DNA of 64,000 bases, taken from contig JASSKH010000007.1 of the NCBI GenBank assembly GCA_031763025.1, forward strand, positions 16,330,080-16,394,079, written 5' to 3'. Positions 47,251 through 61,000 of the stretch are shown here, piece by piece. Position 1 is the stretch's first letter. Each line of letters starts with the position of its first letter. A model generated the notes under the pieces. That model was not told where the DNA came from. It saw nothing but the letters and a program-made list of their open reading frames with translations, and did no database searches. Both the position numbers and the translations under genes were made by a program. This DNA is from Macrocystis pyrifera. Lineage: Eukaryota; Sar; Phaeophyceae; Laminariales; Laminariaceae.

Positions 47251-48449
47251 TCAGCAGTTAATACGTTTGAAAAGTATAGTTGTCGCATGGAACTAGCGCG
47301 GCAACATATTTGGGCACCAGCTACTATCGTCAAGACACATGCTACGGTAGAGGTGTACCTATTTTTTATAGGATCCTCGGTTGAGGACTACCACACCCAA
47401 ACACTAACTTTAGGATAAAACTGAAAGTGCAATCCGATGGCCTCCATAAACAACGAATAACATATTAAACGGAAAAGGCGTTCAAACGATATTAGGTAGA
47501 GGTTCTGGAGCCCCGGAAGTCAGAATAAAAATGGCAACAACAATCTACTGCTATCTTTCAGCACACCTTCGAAACAATCAGTGTCCGTTCTGATGCTTTA
47601 TCCGAAATGGTTTCCGTCCCCAGGGTCCTATAGACTACTTCAATGCTTAATTTGGTCGCGTGTAGTCTCAAGTCTTGGGAACTGTTTTGTGTCGGGTTAG
47701 GTGGCTTGGGCCGAACTTGTCATAGTCTAACTCCACCAGCTACGTTAAATGTATAGCTTTGGGATAAAACAACCCCCCTACCGTCCTCCCTACCAGCCCT
47801 TCGCTGCCATGGACTGGGGCGCGTGAGTAGTCGAGATTGTTCGCAGCTGTGTCCCGATTTCGATCCGCTGTAAGTTCATTCAGACTTTTTTCCCGACGAG
47901 TGATACAAACCAACGCAAGGCATCAGAGTTTTTTCCTGTCTTGCGGTCGCGGCCTGCTTTCTAGGTCTTGCAGCTACTGCTGCGTGCTTCTACTGTATGT
48001 TTCTGTACACGCATTGTTTTCCAAAGCGTTTTTTGGGGCGTTCGTCGGACAAAGATGTCACCAGCCCTGTCGTCTGTTGTTCGAAGACTAGACCGCGGCG
48101 GGACGTGTATATCAGTCGACACGATCTTGATTACGTATTTCTTAGAAACTCGGGATCCTTGTTAGAAGGCTGGTATTGTATCGAAGAAACAAAGAACGCT
48201 GTCCCCACACGATACTACAACAGCCCTCGCTGACCAAGGCGCGGATGCCGTTGCCCAAGCGGCGGGCTCCAGCACCAGGGGTTGGTAGCAGGTGCTGAGG
48301 AGGAACCAGCCTCTGGCTGTCAGCAACCTCATCCTCGTGGACCTTTTTATGGTGGCGGTGGGCGACGTGGAGGGGAAGACCAATCTCCATCCATCGCTGC
48401 AGAGTCGATGGCCGATCAACCCGTGAAGACATACCCGCGGAGTGAAACA
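47251..48449. other. Spacer without clear genes, copy 2
   Basis: Counterpart of 14691-15890. It has a one-T loss in the T-run near 47368, two C fewer near 47776, and a 3-bp gain near 48414 (atggccgatcaaccc against atggcccaaccc), the last in frame with the coding-looking stretch noted in copy 1. Confidence 0.5.
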
Positions 48450-49005
48450 AGCCACTTAGGACAAAGCTTTAGAAGCGGATTGGGGTTCGGGTTAGAGTTT
48501 GCGTTAGAAAACAATGATATCCACAAAGGCTCCTCCTCACCCATTGCTCGCATCTACTTTTTGAAATCGGGAGGTTTACGTTTATTGCTAGCTAAGGTCG
48601 GCGGAGGAGCAGATAACCATGGTCTCGTGACCAGGAACAACAAACAAGGTGTTGTGACGTAGAAAAAAAAAACAAGCCACTTAGCTTTAGAAGCGGGTTG
48701 GGATTTGGGTTAGAGTTAGCGTTAGAAAAAAATGATATCCACAAAGGCTCCTCCTCACCCATTGCTGGCATCTACTTTTGAAATCGGAAGGTATACGTTT
48801 ACTGCGGAGGAGCAGATCACCATGGTCTTGTGGCCAGGAAAAATAAATACGGTGTTGTCACGTAGAAACAAAAACAAGACACTTGGGACAAAGCTTCAAA
48901 AACAGATTGGGGTTTGGGTTAGAGTTAGCGTTAGAAAAAAATGATATCCACGAAGGCTCCTCCTCACCCACTATTCGCATTAACTTTCGATATCGCAAGC
49001 TATAT
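48450..49005 (+). repeat. About 210-bp tandem repeat, copy 2
   Basis: Counterpart of 15892-16445 with the same three units and the same telomere-like gggttagagttagcgttaga strings. Confidence 0.85.
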
Positions 49006-49455
49006 TTATTTTGCTAATCAAGTCGCTCTGTCATCCCAGTCGCCTGCTTTTGCCGCCCACACCACCACCCCAGGTCTATTTCGGCTTCACAAGGTGTGTC
49101 GGGTCTCCAGCCCGTCTCGCGGTTGATCGGGATTTCGATTTTTTGAGAAGCCGAGCCGGTCACGCTGCTGTAAACTTTGGCAGCTGTCATAACTGAAAAT
49201 ACAAGCTCTGCCGCCAGGCGGCAGCCAAAAAGGGATTAGGACAGACGTTGTATACGACGTCTTCGTCGACACCACGAGGTCGTCGACACATTAAGACTTG
49301 TCGCTGGCCCTGGTTCACGGCGAGACACTAAAGTTGGCAGGATAAAGGCAGATCGTAGCGACCTCGCGCTTCAGACGGCAGCGCAGAAATTCAGGATATG
49401 TAAGAGTGCAGGATGACACTACCTCAGAACTAGTGCAAGCCTAGCATGATACGCA
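49006..49455. other. Spacer with short inverted repeats, copy 2
   Basis: Counterpart of 16446-16895. The CTGCCGCC-A-GGCGGCAG palindrome is at 49208-49224. Confidence 0.5.
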
Positions 49456-49459
49456 ACAT

Positions 49460-52400
49460 TTGAAGCAGAGTTCCTGGCTGTTCGTCAGGAACGTCTGCGT
49501 ACAACATGGGCAGGAGTGTGGCGGGGGGGTACAACTGGACGGACAAACGGTCGATTCGTTTGGTATAAAAAACAATCGACTCAGGGTTTCGTTTCGTTGA
49601 CACTCGGTATTTTTTTTTGCTTTTACCGTGCGGGCGCTGACAGGGCAAGCAAGCGTCGGTTGAGTCCCATGCACCGCTGGTCTTTTGTCCGACCATACCC
49701 ACGTTGAACTCGGGGTCGAGATACAGCGATGTACGCCCGCTAACGTATGTACAACTGCTAAACTAGGCTGGTTTTGCTGCCATAAACCTCGGCGAAGATT
49801 CTCGTTTCGTTGATGCTCGGGAATAGTGCTTTACCGAGCGGGAGGCGAAAGAAAAATAAGGCCTTGACCCTGTCGGGTACACTTTTAGCGTTTTTTCGAA
49901 TCATACCCTCCAAGAAAACGCGGTCTGGGGTACCAACTGGAGGGTGAGGAGAGCAATTGGTTTTGTCGCCCAAAACACGACGAGGGGTGTCGTTTTGCTT
50001 CAAGCTCGGCAAGAACGTTCCACCGGGCCAGTGGCGAAAGAAAAAGGAAGCGCTGACCGCTTCGCGTGCACCTCTGACGTTCTTTTTACCATGTCCGCCT
50101 GTAAAACGTGGGCTGGAGTGTTTCGGCGAGGTACCACCAGAGAGCCACATAATTGGCTTGGTTTTGTCGCCCGAAACATGACTGAGAGTCTCATTTGATC
50201 CACGCTCGGCATGGACGTTCCACCAACCTAGTAGCGAAAGAAATAGCAAGCGCTGGCCGCTTCGCGTACACTTCTGGTGTTTGCCTGACCATGTGTGCCG
50301 CCTTGAAACCGCGGGCTGGGGTGTTTCGGGGAGGTACCACTGGAGAGTCGCATAGTTGGCTTGGTTTTGTCTCCTGAAGACGACGAAGGATCTCGTTGGG
50401 GGTTAACGCTCGGCATGAACGTTCCATCGTGCCGGTGGGGAAAGAAAAACCAAGCGCTGACCGTTTCGCGTGTACGTTTGGCGTTTCTCTGACCATGTTC
50501 GTCTATAAAACGTATGCTGGGTCCAGGTGGTCTCGGTTTTTTACGGCAAAGTCGTTTCTTGCCGCGCGGGCGGTTCCGCCAGGATGGTCGACAAGCTCAT
50601 AAGCTGACAACGAGGGGGGGTGCAAGAATATACACTATATATAGCACTCCCGCCGTGGCGAAACAAACGAAGTCTGTCGACCCTCTGCAGGTCTGAGTCG
50701 GGCCCGTGGCACCTGTACTCTGAAAAGGAAATGAAAAAAAGGAGTTAGCTTGAGTTTGTCGCCTTAAGCATGATGAAGAGTCTCGTTTTCGTCGCCACTC
50801 GGGAATAACGTTTAAGGGTGCAGAAAGTGAAGTACAGCGTAACCGTGGGGCGTTTCGTGTGAATCTCTAACTTTCTTCCCGACCATATCCGCATATAAAG
50901 AGTGGTCTGAGGCGTTACTGGTAGCTGCCACTGGTAGTCGCAAATAAGCTTGCCAAAACTCGCCGACGTGTCTCGTCGACATTGACTCCCAAATCATGTA
51001 TTGCGGTGTCGGAGGGGAAAGAAAAATCAAGCGTTGGTTGTTTCGCGTGCACCACTGGCTTTTTTCCCGACCATGTCCTCCTATCAAACGCGGTCTGGGA
51101 TGCTAAGGGGTGTTTCCACTGAAGGGCTGCATGACTAGCTTAGTTTCGTCGCCCAAACCACGACGAAGAGTCTTGTTTTCGTTGACACTAGAGAATAACG
51201 TTTTACCGTGCCGGTGGTGAAAACAAATACAAGCCTTGGTCGTGTCATATGAACCTCTGACTTCCTTTTCGACCGTATCGGCATTAAAAATGTGGGCTGG
51301 GGCGTCACGGGAGATAGCATTGGAGGAGAGCACAATTAGCTTGGCTTTGTCGCTCAAACCCCGACGAAGGATCCTGTTTTGGTTGACACTCGGGAATGAC
51401 GTTTTACCGTGCCAGGGGTGAAAGGAAAAACAAGCGTAGGCCGTTTCTCGTACACCTCTGGCATTTTTCCCGACCTCGCTCCCCTATAAAACGTGGGCTA
51501 GGGTGTTAGGATGAGTTACAACTGAAGATCCGCAGAATCAGCTTGGTTTCATCGCCCAATCATCGACAAAGGGTCTCGTTTTCGTTGACACTCGAAATAT
51601 GCATTTAACGGTGCGGAAAATGCAATAAAAGCAGTCGTTCGGGGTGTTGTGTGAACCTCTGACATTATTTCCGGCCATATCCGCATACAAAACGTGGGCT
51701 AGGGCGTTACGGGGAGCTAACGCTGGAGGGGCGCAGAATCAGCTTGGTTTTGTCGCCCAAAACTGGGCGAAGGATGCCGTTTTCGTTGACACTCGGGGTT
51801 AACGTTTTATCGCGCGAAAGCTGAAAGGAAAAGCAATCGTGGGGCAGGGCGCGTGCACCTCTGCGTTTTTTCCCGAGCATGCCCTCCTACAAAACGTGGG
51901 CTGGGGGACAATGAGTTACCGCCGAAGGGTCGCATGATTAGCTTGATTTGGTCGCCCAAAACACGACAAAGGGCATCGTTTGCGTTTACACCCTACACTA
52001 ACGTCTTACCGTGCCACTTTAAAATAAAAGCAGTCGTACGTCGTGCCGCGTGAACTTAAGGCTTTGTTTCCCGACCGCATCCTTCCATAAAACGTGGGCT
52101 GGGGTGTTAAGGTGAGTTGCCACAGAAGGCCCCATGATCAGCTTGGTTTTGTCCGTCAAAACTCGACGAAGGGTGTCGTTGTTCTTAACTGTCGGCAATC
52201 TCGTACCAACGTGCCGGCGGTGAAGGGGAAAAAAAGCGTTGGCCGTTTCGCGTGCATCACTGGCTTTTTTCCCGGCTATATCCTCGAAAATACGTGGGCT
52301 GGGGCGTTGCTGGGACCGCTGGCAGACCGCATAATTTGCTTGGTTTTGCCGCCAACACCTTGACGAAGGGCCTCCTTTTCGTTGACCCTCCGCAACGATG

Positions 52401-53335
52401 TACTACCGTGTAGAAGGTGAAAGGAAAAGCAATCGTTGACTCTTTCACGTGAACCTCTGACTTTAATCCCGACCAGATCTTCCCACAACACGTGGGCTGG
52501 GGAGATACGGGTAGTTACCACTGGAACCTCGCGTGTTTAGCTTGTTCTCGTCGCCCAAAACACGGCGAAGGGCTTTGTTTTGGTTTACTCTCGGCAAGAA
52601 GGCTTTACCGTGCCGGCGGTGAAAGGAAAAACACTAGTTGGCCGTTGTCGCGTGCACCTCTGGCATTTGTCCCTACCGTTCCCCTATAAAGCCGGTTGGC
52701 CGGGGAGTTACGTGTATACACCGCTGAAACTCCGCATATTTAGCCTGGTTTTGTCGCCCAAAACACAACGAAGTGTGTTGTTTGATTCACATTCGGAATT
52801 AATGCTATACCGTGCCGACGGTGAAATGCATGCGTTGGCTGTTTCGCGCGCACTTCTGGATTTGTTTTCGACCTTTTCCTCCTGTAAAAGCGGGCTGGGG
52901 TGTTAATGAGTCACCACTGCAGGGCCGTGCTTAGCTTGGTTCTGTCGCTAAAAAACACGACGAAGGTCTCGTTTTCGTTGACAGTCTGGGATAACATGTT
53001 ACCGTGCCGGCGGTGAACGGAAAATCAATCGTTGGCCGTGTCGCGTGCACCTCTGGTGTTTTCCCGACCATATCCCTCTATAAAACATGGACTGGGGCGT
53101 TACGGAGAGATACTACTACTTTCGAGGGCCGCACAACAAGCTTGGTTTTGTCGCCCAAAAACGATGAAGGGTGTTGTTTCAGTTTACACTCGGCAAGAAC
53201 GTTTGACCATACCGGGGGTGATAGAAAAGCAAGCGTTGGCCGTGTGTCCTGCGCCTCTGGCTTAGTTTCCGATCACATCCATCTAAGAAACGTGCGCTAC
53301 GCGGCGGTACAACTAGAGGGCCGCCCAATCGGTTA
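49460..53335 (+). repeat. 200-bp satellite array A, copy 2
   Basis: Counterpart of 16900-20720, about 20 bp longer in sum through small indels. Examples are 'aatagtgctttaccgag' near 49823, where copy 1 lacks about nine bases, and 'gatttggtcgcccaaaacac' near 51945, where copy 1 is shortened. The number of units is the same. Confidence 0.85.
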
Positions 53336-53779
53336 GTTTTTTTGCCAAAACCTCGACGACGCCAGCCGCCTGCTCAAGCCGTTCACCGGCCGCGGCGCGT
53401 CTAGCCTCGCTTCGCTGCACTTTCCTTTCTCTCCGGGCAGGCGCTTCCTCTCCATCCCGGGGTGGGAGTTCGTGTGCGTGGTTTGTTTTCGACGGTTTGT
53501 CTTGTGAACTTGAGAGAGGAAAATTATGACGATTACAGCAATGGCCACTGCGTCATTGGGGGACGATACAAATGGCGTTCCGAGATTCGATGCAAGAAGC
53601 CGTACGGCACGGGCGCAGGGTTAGCTTTGCGTTGAGGCTGCTCGTAGACGGTTGATAACACCGAAGGTGTCGTGGTTTTAGTCGCTATCTCGGGGTCTCA
53701 GAGGGGTTTGTTAAACGGAGCCCTGAGAACTACAGTTCTCACAGTACAACAATTACTACAGTAGTACACACGAAACAGA

Positions 53780-54280
53780 CTACCAGTAGGAGTATCTGTT
53801 GTCGCATCCAGCCGAGTTCTCATTCAGCCCGCCCTCGCTCGGCAGTAGCTGATCGCTCCTTGCGGTACCTGCGGCACCTAGTGGTGCTTGCCGTTGCTGT
53901 TGCTGCCTGAGATTATGCGTCCCAAGGGCTATGGTCTCGACATGAAGCAAGAGCACCAGGCATACTAAACACAGGAAGGAGACCAGAAACGTACTGTAGT
54001 TCGGGCGGTTCCAATTGACGCGCAGCAGTCGTAACGCTGCCCTGTGTGCGCGAGGGTATACCGGCGTCTGTTCTGCTGCCTGTGTTGCGCTTGTGGTTCG
54101 CTGGGTCCGTTGTGCTGATAGTCGGTGGACTCTGATGACTGGCTTACGGTGGGTACTGTACTTTTTTTTGTCTATCATTGCGGTCGTACGTAGTTTTCAC
54201 CTGACAGCGATTTCGAAAGCGGTCCTATAAAAAACACCGTCGAAATTGTAAAGTCGCCTTTGCTCTGGGTTCAAGTGCAT
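53780..54280 (-). pseudogene. Hypothetical membrane protein frame, interrupted, copy 2
   Basis: Counterpart of 21196-21696. An inserted T at 54194-54197 and a missing C near 54224 put the region between them in another frame, with a stop about 27 codons after the ATG. Beyond the indels the original frame resumes and stays open to 53780, including the hydrophobic segment. Confidence 0.25.
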
Positions 54281-54474
54281 CCACTGGTGTAATGTGGCAG
54301 CCTTGACTCTGATGATGTACACCAGTCTTAATCACTATGCCCCCAAACGTTTGCTGTTGCGACCTAGAGTCTTAGTGCCAATCTCCGCAACCAAGCACCA
54401 GTTCAGGGTTGAAGTTTGTTTTAAGCGTTGCGGCCTAGAGTCTTATCGAGCACAGTAACCAAGCACCAGGTCCT

Positions 54475-54505
54475 GGGTTCGGGTTCGGGTTAGGGTTAGC
54501 GTTAG
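54475..54505 (+). repeat. Degenerate telomere-like stretch, copy 2
   Basis: Same sequence as 21891-21921, with one more A in the A-run that follows. Confidence 0.5.
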
Positions 54506-54621
54506 AAAAAATGGTCAGGTCTGGAATTCCAACGGTACAAGGTGGCTTTTCCAATGCTACCTGATATAACTGGCTAGCACTGGACTCCAGGGCAAGCGTG
54601 GGCGCGAAATTGGCTGTGGGT

Positions 54622-54771
54622 ATGAGGAATCAAAGCTTTGGCGGTAGGTTTTCCATGATTCGGAGCAATGACGAAGCTGACGATGACGGCGGCCGTCTAT
54701 CGGTCGGATTCAATGTGGGCGATGAAGAACGATGGCAGGGCGAGAGCCGTCCAAGACTTGGGGTTGTTTGA
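54622..54771 (+). pseudogene. Coding-looking fragment with in-frame TGA, copy 2
   Basis: Identical to 22037-22186 including the TGA and the open continuation, so the stop predates the macro-duplication and is not a one-off read error. Confidence 0.2.
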
Positions 54772-55084
54772 TCGAACGCCTTGCTGCAAGCCGACAGCGG
54801 CGAGCTAGTGGAGATCGCGCGCATCTTCGGGACCATTAGGCAATGACGGCAACGTGCGTCACGTCGGTCGATTTAGGTCCGGGGTTCAACAAGCTTGAAA
54901 TCGCAGGGGGGGGAAACAACTACAACACCTGCCGTTTATGGTATAAAATCCGACGCTATTATTTGGTATGGGGGGCTCCGGGAGTCTCTGGGATGGTGTA
55001 TGTTGGTTGTTCTGACAGGCGTATTGGAACACCTGTTGAAAATACTGTATTCTGGGTCTATTTCTTCTAAACACAGAACTTGTT

Positions 55085-58000
55085 TGCAGTTGTCGCCCAA
55101 AACACGACGAAGAGTCTCGTTGTGGTTACCACTCCGCAAGAACGCTCACCTGTGCTGGTGCAAAAAGAAAAGCAAGCGCTGACCGCTTCGGGTCCTCCTC
55201 TGCCATTTTTATGACGTTTTCCGCCTATAAAAACGTGTGGTGGGGTTTTCGGGGAGGTACCACTGGAGAGACTCAGAATTAGCTTGGTTAGTCGCCCCAA
55301 ACACGACAAAGAGTCTCGTTGAGGTTCTCACTCGGCAAGAACGTTCAACCGTGCTGTTACATGGTAAACAACGAAACAAGCGCTTACGGCTTCGCATCCT
55401 CCTCTGTCGTTTTTATGAACACGTCTACCTAAAAACAGTATTTTGGGGGTTTCGGAGAGCTAACACTGGAGAGACGCAGAATCAGCTTGGTTTTGTCGCC
55501 CAAAACACGACGAAAGGGTATCGTTTTGGTTGACGCCCTGCATGAACTTTTCACCGTGCCGGTGTGTGTTGAGGAAAAGCTAGCGCTGACCCCTTCGCGT
55601 GCGCCCTTGACGTTTTTTCTGACCATTTGCTCCTGAAAAAACGTGGGTTGGAGTTTTTGGGGCGGTACCACTGTAGAGACGCCGAATTAGCTTGGGTTTG
55701 TTACCCTAAACACGACGAAGAGTCTCGTTGTGGTTCACGATCGGCAAGAACCTTCCACCGTGCCGGTGGTGTGAAGGAAAAAGCAAGCGATAGCCGCTTC
55801 CTATGCACCTCGGATGTTTCCTGAACATTTTCTCTTGAGAAAACGTGACATTTTCACCTGAGAAAACGTGATTCAGGGTTTTCGGGGAGGTACCACTGGA
55901 GAGACGCAGAATTAGCTTGAGTTTGTCGCCCAAAACACAACGAAGAGTCCCATTGTGCGTCCTGCCGAACGTTCAGAACGTTCAACCGTGCTGCTGAATG
56001 AAGAAAAAGACAGCGCTGCCCGCTTCGCGTCCTCCTCCGTCGTTTTTCTGACCATATTTTTCCTATACAAGCCATGTTGGTGTTTCGGAGAGGTACGACT
56101 GGAGAGACGCAGAAGGAACTATGTTTTGTCGCCCAAAACAAGACCAAGAGTCTCGTTTTGGTTGACGCTCGGCAAGAACGTTCCACCGTTCCGAAGGCGA
56201 GAGAAGAGGCAAGTGCGCACCGCCTCGTGTCCTCCGCTGTCGTTTGTTTTGGTCGTGTTCGCCTACGAAAGCGTGCGTTGTGTTTGTCCGCGAGGTACCA
56301 CTGAAGAGACTCGGAAATAGCTTGTTTTTGTCGCCCTAAACGCGAAGAAGGGTATAGTTTTGGTTAACGCTCGGCGGGAACGTTCCACCCTTCCCGTGGT
56401 GAAAACAAGACAAGCACTGACCGCCTCGCGTGCACCTCTGACGTCTTTATGACCACATTCCCCAATAAAAAGGTGATTCGGGGTTTTCGGGGAGGTACCA
56501 CGGGACAGACGCAGAATTAGCTTGGTTTTGTCGCCCAAAAACACGACCAAGAGTCTTGTTGTGGTTCCCATTTCGCAAGAACGTTCCACCGTTCCGCAGG
56601 CGAGAGAAAAAGCAAATGCTGACCGCTTCGTGCCTTCCGCTGTCGTTTTTCTGACCATGTCCGCCTGTAAAAACGTGGGTTGTGTTCGTCCGGGAGGTAC
56701 CACTGGTGATACGCGGAAATAGCTTTGTTTTTGCCCCCCAAAACGCGAAGAAATTTCTCGTTTTGGTTCCCGTTCGGCAAGAACGTTCCACCGTGCCCGC
56801 AGGCGAGAGAAAAACAAATGCTGACCGCTGCCCTCCTCCGTCGTTTATCTGCCCATGTCCGCCTGTAAAAACGTGGGTTGTGTTCGTCCGGGAGGTACCA
56901 CTGGAGAGACGCGGAAATAGCTTGGTTTTGTCGCCCTAAACGCGAAGAAGGGTATCATTTTGGTTCATGTTCGGTGGGATAACGTTCCACCCTGCTCGTG
57001 CTCAAAGAAAAAGCAAGCGCCGACCGAATCGCGTGCACTTCTGACGCTTTTATGACCATGTTCCCCTGTAATAACGTGATTCGGGGTTTTCGGGGAGGTA
57101 CCACTGGACAGACGCAATATTAGCATGTTGTTTTCGCCCAAAACACGACCATGAGTCTCGTTGTCATTCCCGCTCGGCAAGAACGTTCAACCGTCCTGGC
57201 GCAAAAAGAAAAAGACAGAGCAACCCGCTTCGTGTCTTCCTCTGCCGTTTTTCTGACCATATCCGCCTGTACAAACATGGGTTGCGTTTGTCCGGGAGGC
57301 ACCACTGGAGAGACGCAGAATTAACTTGGTTTTGTCGTGCAAAACACGACGAAGAGTCTCGTTGTGGTTACCGCCCCCAAGAACGTTCCGCCGTTCCGTA
57401 GGCGAGAGAAAAAGCAAATGCTGACCGCTTCGTGCCTTCCGCTGTCGTTTTCCTGACCATGTCCGCCCGTAAAAACCTGGGTTGTGTTCGTCCGGGAGGT
57501 ACCACTGGAGATGCGTGGAAATACCTTTTTTTCTGTCTCCCAAAACCGAAGAAAGGTTTCGTCTCGGTTCCCGCTAGGGGAGAACATTCCACCGGTGCCC
57601 GTAGGCGAGAGAAAAACAAATGCTGACCGCTTCTTGTCCTCCTCTGTCGTTTTCTGCCCACGTCCGCCTGTAAAAATGTGGGTTGTGTTTGTCCCGGAGG
57701 TACCACTGCAGAGACGCGGAAATAGCTTGTTTTTGTCGCCCAAACAACCACGAAGGGAATCGTTTTGGTTCACGCTCGGCAAGAATGTTCCACAGTGCCG
57801 GTGGCGAAGGAAAAAGCAAGCCAAAGCCGCTTCCCATGCACCTCGGATGTTTTCTGTACATTTTCTCTTGAAAAAAACGTGATTCGGGGTTTTCGGGGAG
57901 GTACCACTGTACAGACGCAGTTTAGCGCGAGTTTGTCGCCCAAAAACACGACGAAGAGTCTCGTTGTTGGTTCCCGCTGGGCAGAAACGTTAACCGTACT

Positions 58001-61000
58001 GTTGCAAAATGAAAAAGACAAGAACAGCCCGCTTCGCGTCCTCCTCAGCGGTTTTTCAGACCGTATCCGCCTGAAAAAAACGTGGGTCATGCTTGTCCGG
58101 GAGGCACCACGGGACAGACGCAGAATTAACTTGGTTTTGTCGCCCAAAACACGACGAAGAGTCTCGTTGTGGTTACCACCCCGCAACAACGTTCCACCGT
58201 TCCGTAGGCGAGAGAAAAAGCAAATGCTGACCTCTTCGGGTGCTCTGCTGTCGTTTTCCTGACCATGTCCGCCTGTAAAAACGTGGGTTGTGTTCGTCCG
58301 CGAGGCACCACTTGTGATGCGCGGAAATAGCGTTTTTCTGTCTCCCAAAACGTGAAGAAAGGTTCCCGCTCGGGGAGAACGTTCCACCGGTGCCCGTAGG
58401 CGAGAGAAAAACAAAATGCTGACCGCTTCTTGTCCTCCTCTGTCGTTTTCTGCCCACGTCCGCCTGTAAAAATGTGGGTTGTGTTTGTCCGGAGGTACCA
58501 CTGCAGAGACGCGGAAATAGCTTGTTTTTGTCGCCCAAACAACCACGAAGGGAATCGTTTTGGTTCACGCTCGGCAAGAATGTTCCACAGTGCCGGTGGC
58601 GAAGGAAAAAGCAAGCCAAAGCCGCTTCCCATGCACCTCGGATGTTTTCTGTACATTTTCTCTTGAAAAAAACGTGATTCGGGGTTTTCGGGGAGGTACC
58701 ACTGTACAGACGCAGTTTAGCGCGAGTTTGTCGCCCAAAACACGACGAAGAGTCTCGTTGTTGGTTCCCGCTGGGCAGAAACGTTAACCGTACTGTTGCA
58801 AAATGAAAAAGACAAGAACAGCCCGCTTCGCGTCCTCCTCAGCGGTTTTTCAGACCGTATCCGCCTGAAAAAACGTGGGTCATGCTTGTCCGGGAGGCAC
58901 CACGGGACAGACGCAGAATTAACTTGGTTTTGTCGCCCAAAACACGACGAAGAGTCTCGTTGTGGTTACCACCCGCAACAACGTTCCACCGTTCCGTAGG
59001 CGAGAGAAAAAAGCAAATGCTGACCTCTTCGGGTGCTCTGCTGTCGTTTTCCTGACCATGTCCGCCTGTAAAAAACGTGGGTTGTGTTCGTCCGCGAGGC
59101 ACCACTTGTGATGCGCGGAAATAGCGTTTTTCTGTCTCCCAAAACGTGAAGAAAGGTTCCCGCTCGGCGAGAACGTTCCACCGGTGCCCGTAGGCGAGAG
59201 AAAAAACAAATGCTGACCGCTTCTTGTCCTCCTCTGTCGTTTTCTGCCCACGTCCGCCTGTAAAAATGTGGGTTGTGTTTGTCCGGAGGTACCACTGCAG
59301 AGACGCGGAAATAGCTTGTTTTTGTCGCCCAAACAACCACGAAGGGAATCGTTTTGGTTCACGCTCGGCAAGAATGTTCCACAGTGCCGGTGGCGAAGGA
59401 AAAAGCAAGCCAAAGCCGCTTCCCATGCACCTCGGATGTTTTCTGTACATTTTCTCTTGAAAAAACGTGATTCGGGGTTTTCGGGGAGGTACCACTGTAC
59501 AGACGCGGTTTAGCGCGAGTTTGTCGCCCAAAACACGACGAAGAGTCTCGTTGTTGGTTCCCGCTCGGCAAAACGTTAACCGTACTGTTGCAAAATGAAA
59601 AAGACAAGAGCAGCCCGCTTCGCGTCCTCCTCTGCGGTTTTTCAGACCGTATCCGCCTGAAAAAACGTGGGTCATGCTTGTCCGGGAGGCACCACGGGAG
59701 AGGCGCAGAATTAACTTGGTTTTGTCGCCCAAAACACGACGAAGAGTCTCGTTGTGGTTACCACCCGCAACAACGTTCCACCGTTCCGTAGGCGAGAGAA
59801 AAAGCAAATGCTGACCGCTTCGGGTGCTCTGCTGTCGTTTTTCGGACCATGTCCGCCTGTAAAAAACGTGGGTTGTGTTCGTCCGCGAGGCACCACTGGA
59901 GATGCGCGGAAATAGCGTTTTTCTGTCTCCCAAACGTGAAGAAAGGTTCCCGCTCGGCGAGAACGTTCCACCCGTGCCCGTAGGCGAGAGAAAAACAAAT
60001 GCTGACCGCTTCTTGTCCTCCTCTGTCGTTTTCTGCCCATGTCCGTGGTAAAAATGTGTGTTGTGTTTGTCCGGGAGGTACCACTGCAGAGACGCGGAAA
60101 TAGCTTGTTTCTGTCGCCCAAACAACCACGAAGGGAATCGTTTTGGTTCACGCTGGGCAAGAATGTTCCACAGTGCCGGTGGTGAAGGAAAAAGCACGCG
60201 ATAGCCGCTTCTCATGCACCTCGGACGTTTTCTGTACATTTTCTCTTGAAAAAACGTGATACGGGGTTTTCGGGGAGGTACCACTGTACAGACGCAGAAT
60301 TAGCTTGAGTTTGTCGCCCAAAACACGACGAAGAGTCTCGTTGTGGTTCCCGTTCGGCAAGAACGTTCAACCGTCTGTTGCAAAATGAAAAAAGACAAGA
60401 GCAGCCCGCTTCGCGTCCTCCTCAGCGGTTTTTCAGACCGTATCCGCCTGAAAAAAACGTGGGTCATGCTTGTCCGGGAGGCACCACGGGAGAGGCGCAG
60501 AATTAACTTGGTTTTGTCGCCCAAAACACGACGAAGAGTCTCGTTGTGGTGCTCGCTCGGCAAGAACGTTTCATCGTTCCGTAGGCGAGAGAAAAAGCAA
60601 ATGCTGACCGCTTCGGGTCCCCTGCTGTCGTTTTTCTGACCATGTCCGCCCGTAAAAAACCTGGGTTGTTTTCGTCCGCGAAGCACCACTGGAGATGCGC
60701 GGAAATACTTTTTTCTGTCCCCAAAACGCGAAGAAAGGTTTCGTCTCGGTTCCCGCTAGGGGAGAACGTTCCACCCGTGCCCGTAGGCGAGAGAAAAGCA
60801 AATGCTGACCGCTTCTTGTCCTCCTCTGTCGTTTTTTGCCCATGTCCGCCTGTAAAAATGGGTGTAAAAAATGTGTGTTGTGTTTGTCCGGGAGGTACCA
60901 CTGCAGAGACGCGGAAATAGCATTTTTCTGTCGCCTTAAACACGACGAAGAGTCTCGTTGTGGTTCCCGCTCGGCAAGAACGTTCAACTGTCCTGTTGCA

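Larger units (their letters stand above)
53336..55080. other. Spacer between the 200-bp arrays, copy 2
   Basis: Counterpart of 20721-22490. It contains the degraded small membrane-protein frame, the telomere-like stretch at 54475-54505, the roughly 70-bp direct repeat and the coding-looking fragment at 54622. Confidence 0.5.

Noticed and set aside
58839..60284. Large proteins (300-517 codons) on the - strand of array B
   Set aside because: They consist only of 200-bp satellite units, switch frame with each indel, differ in extent between the macro-copies and lack recognisable domains.
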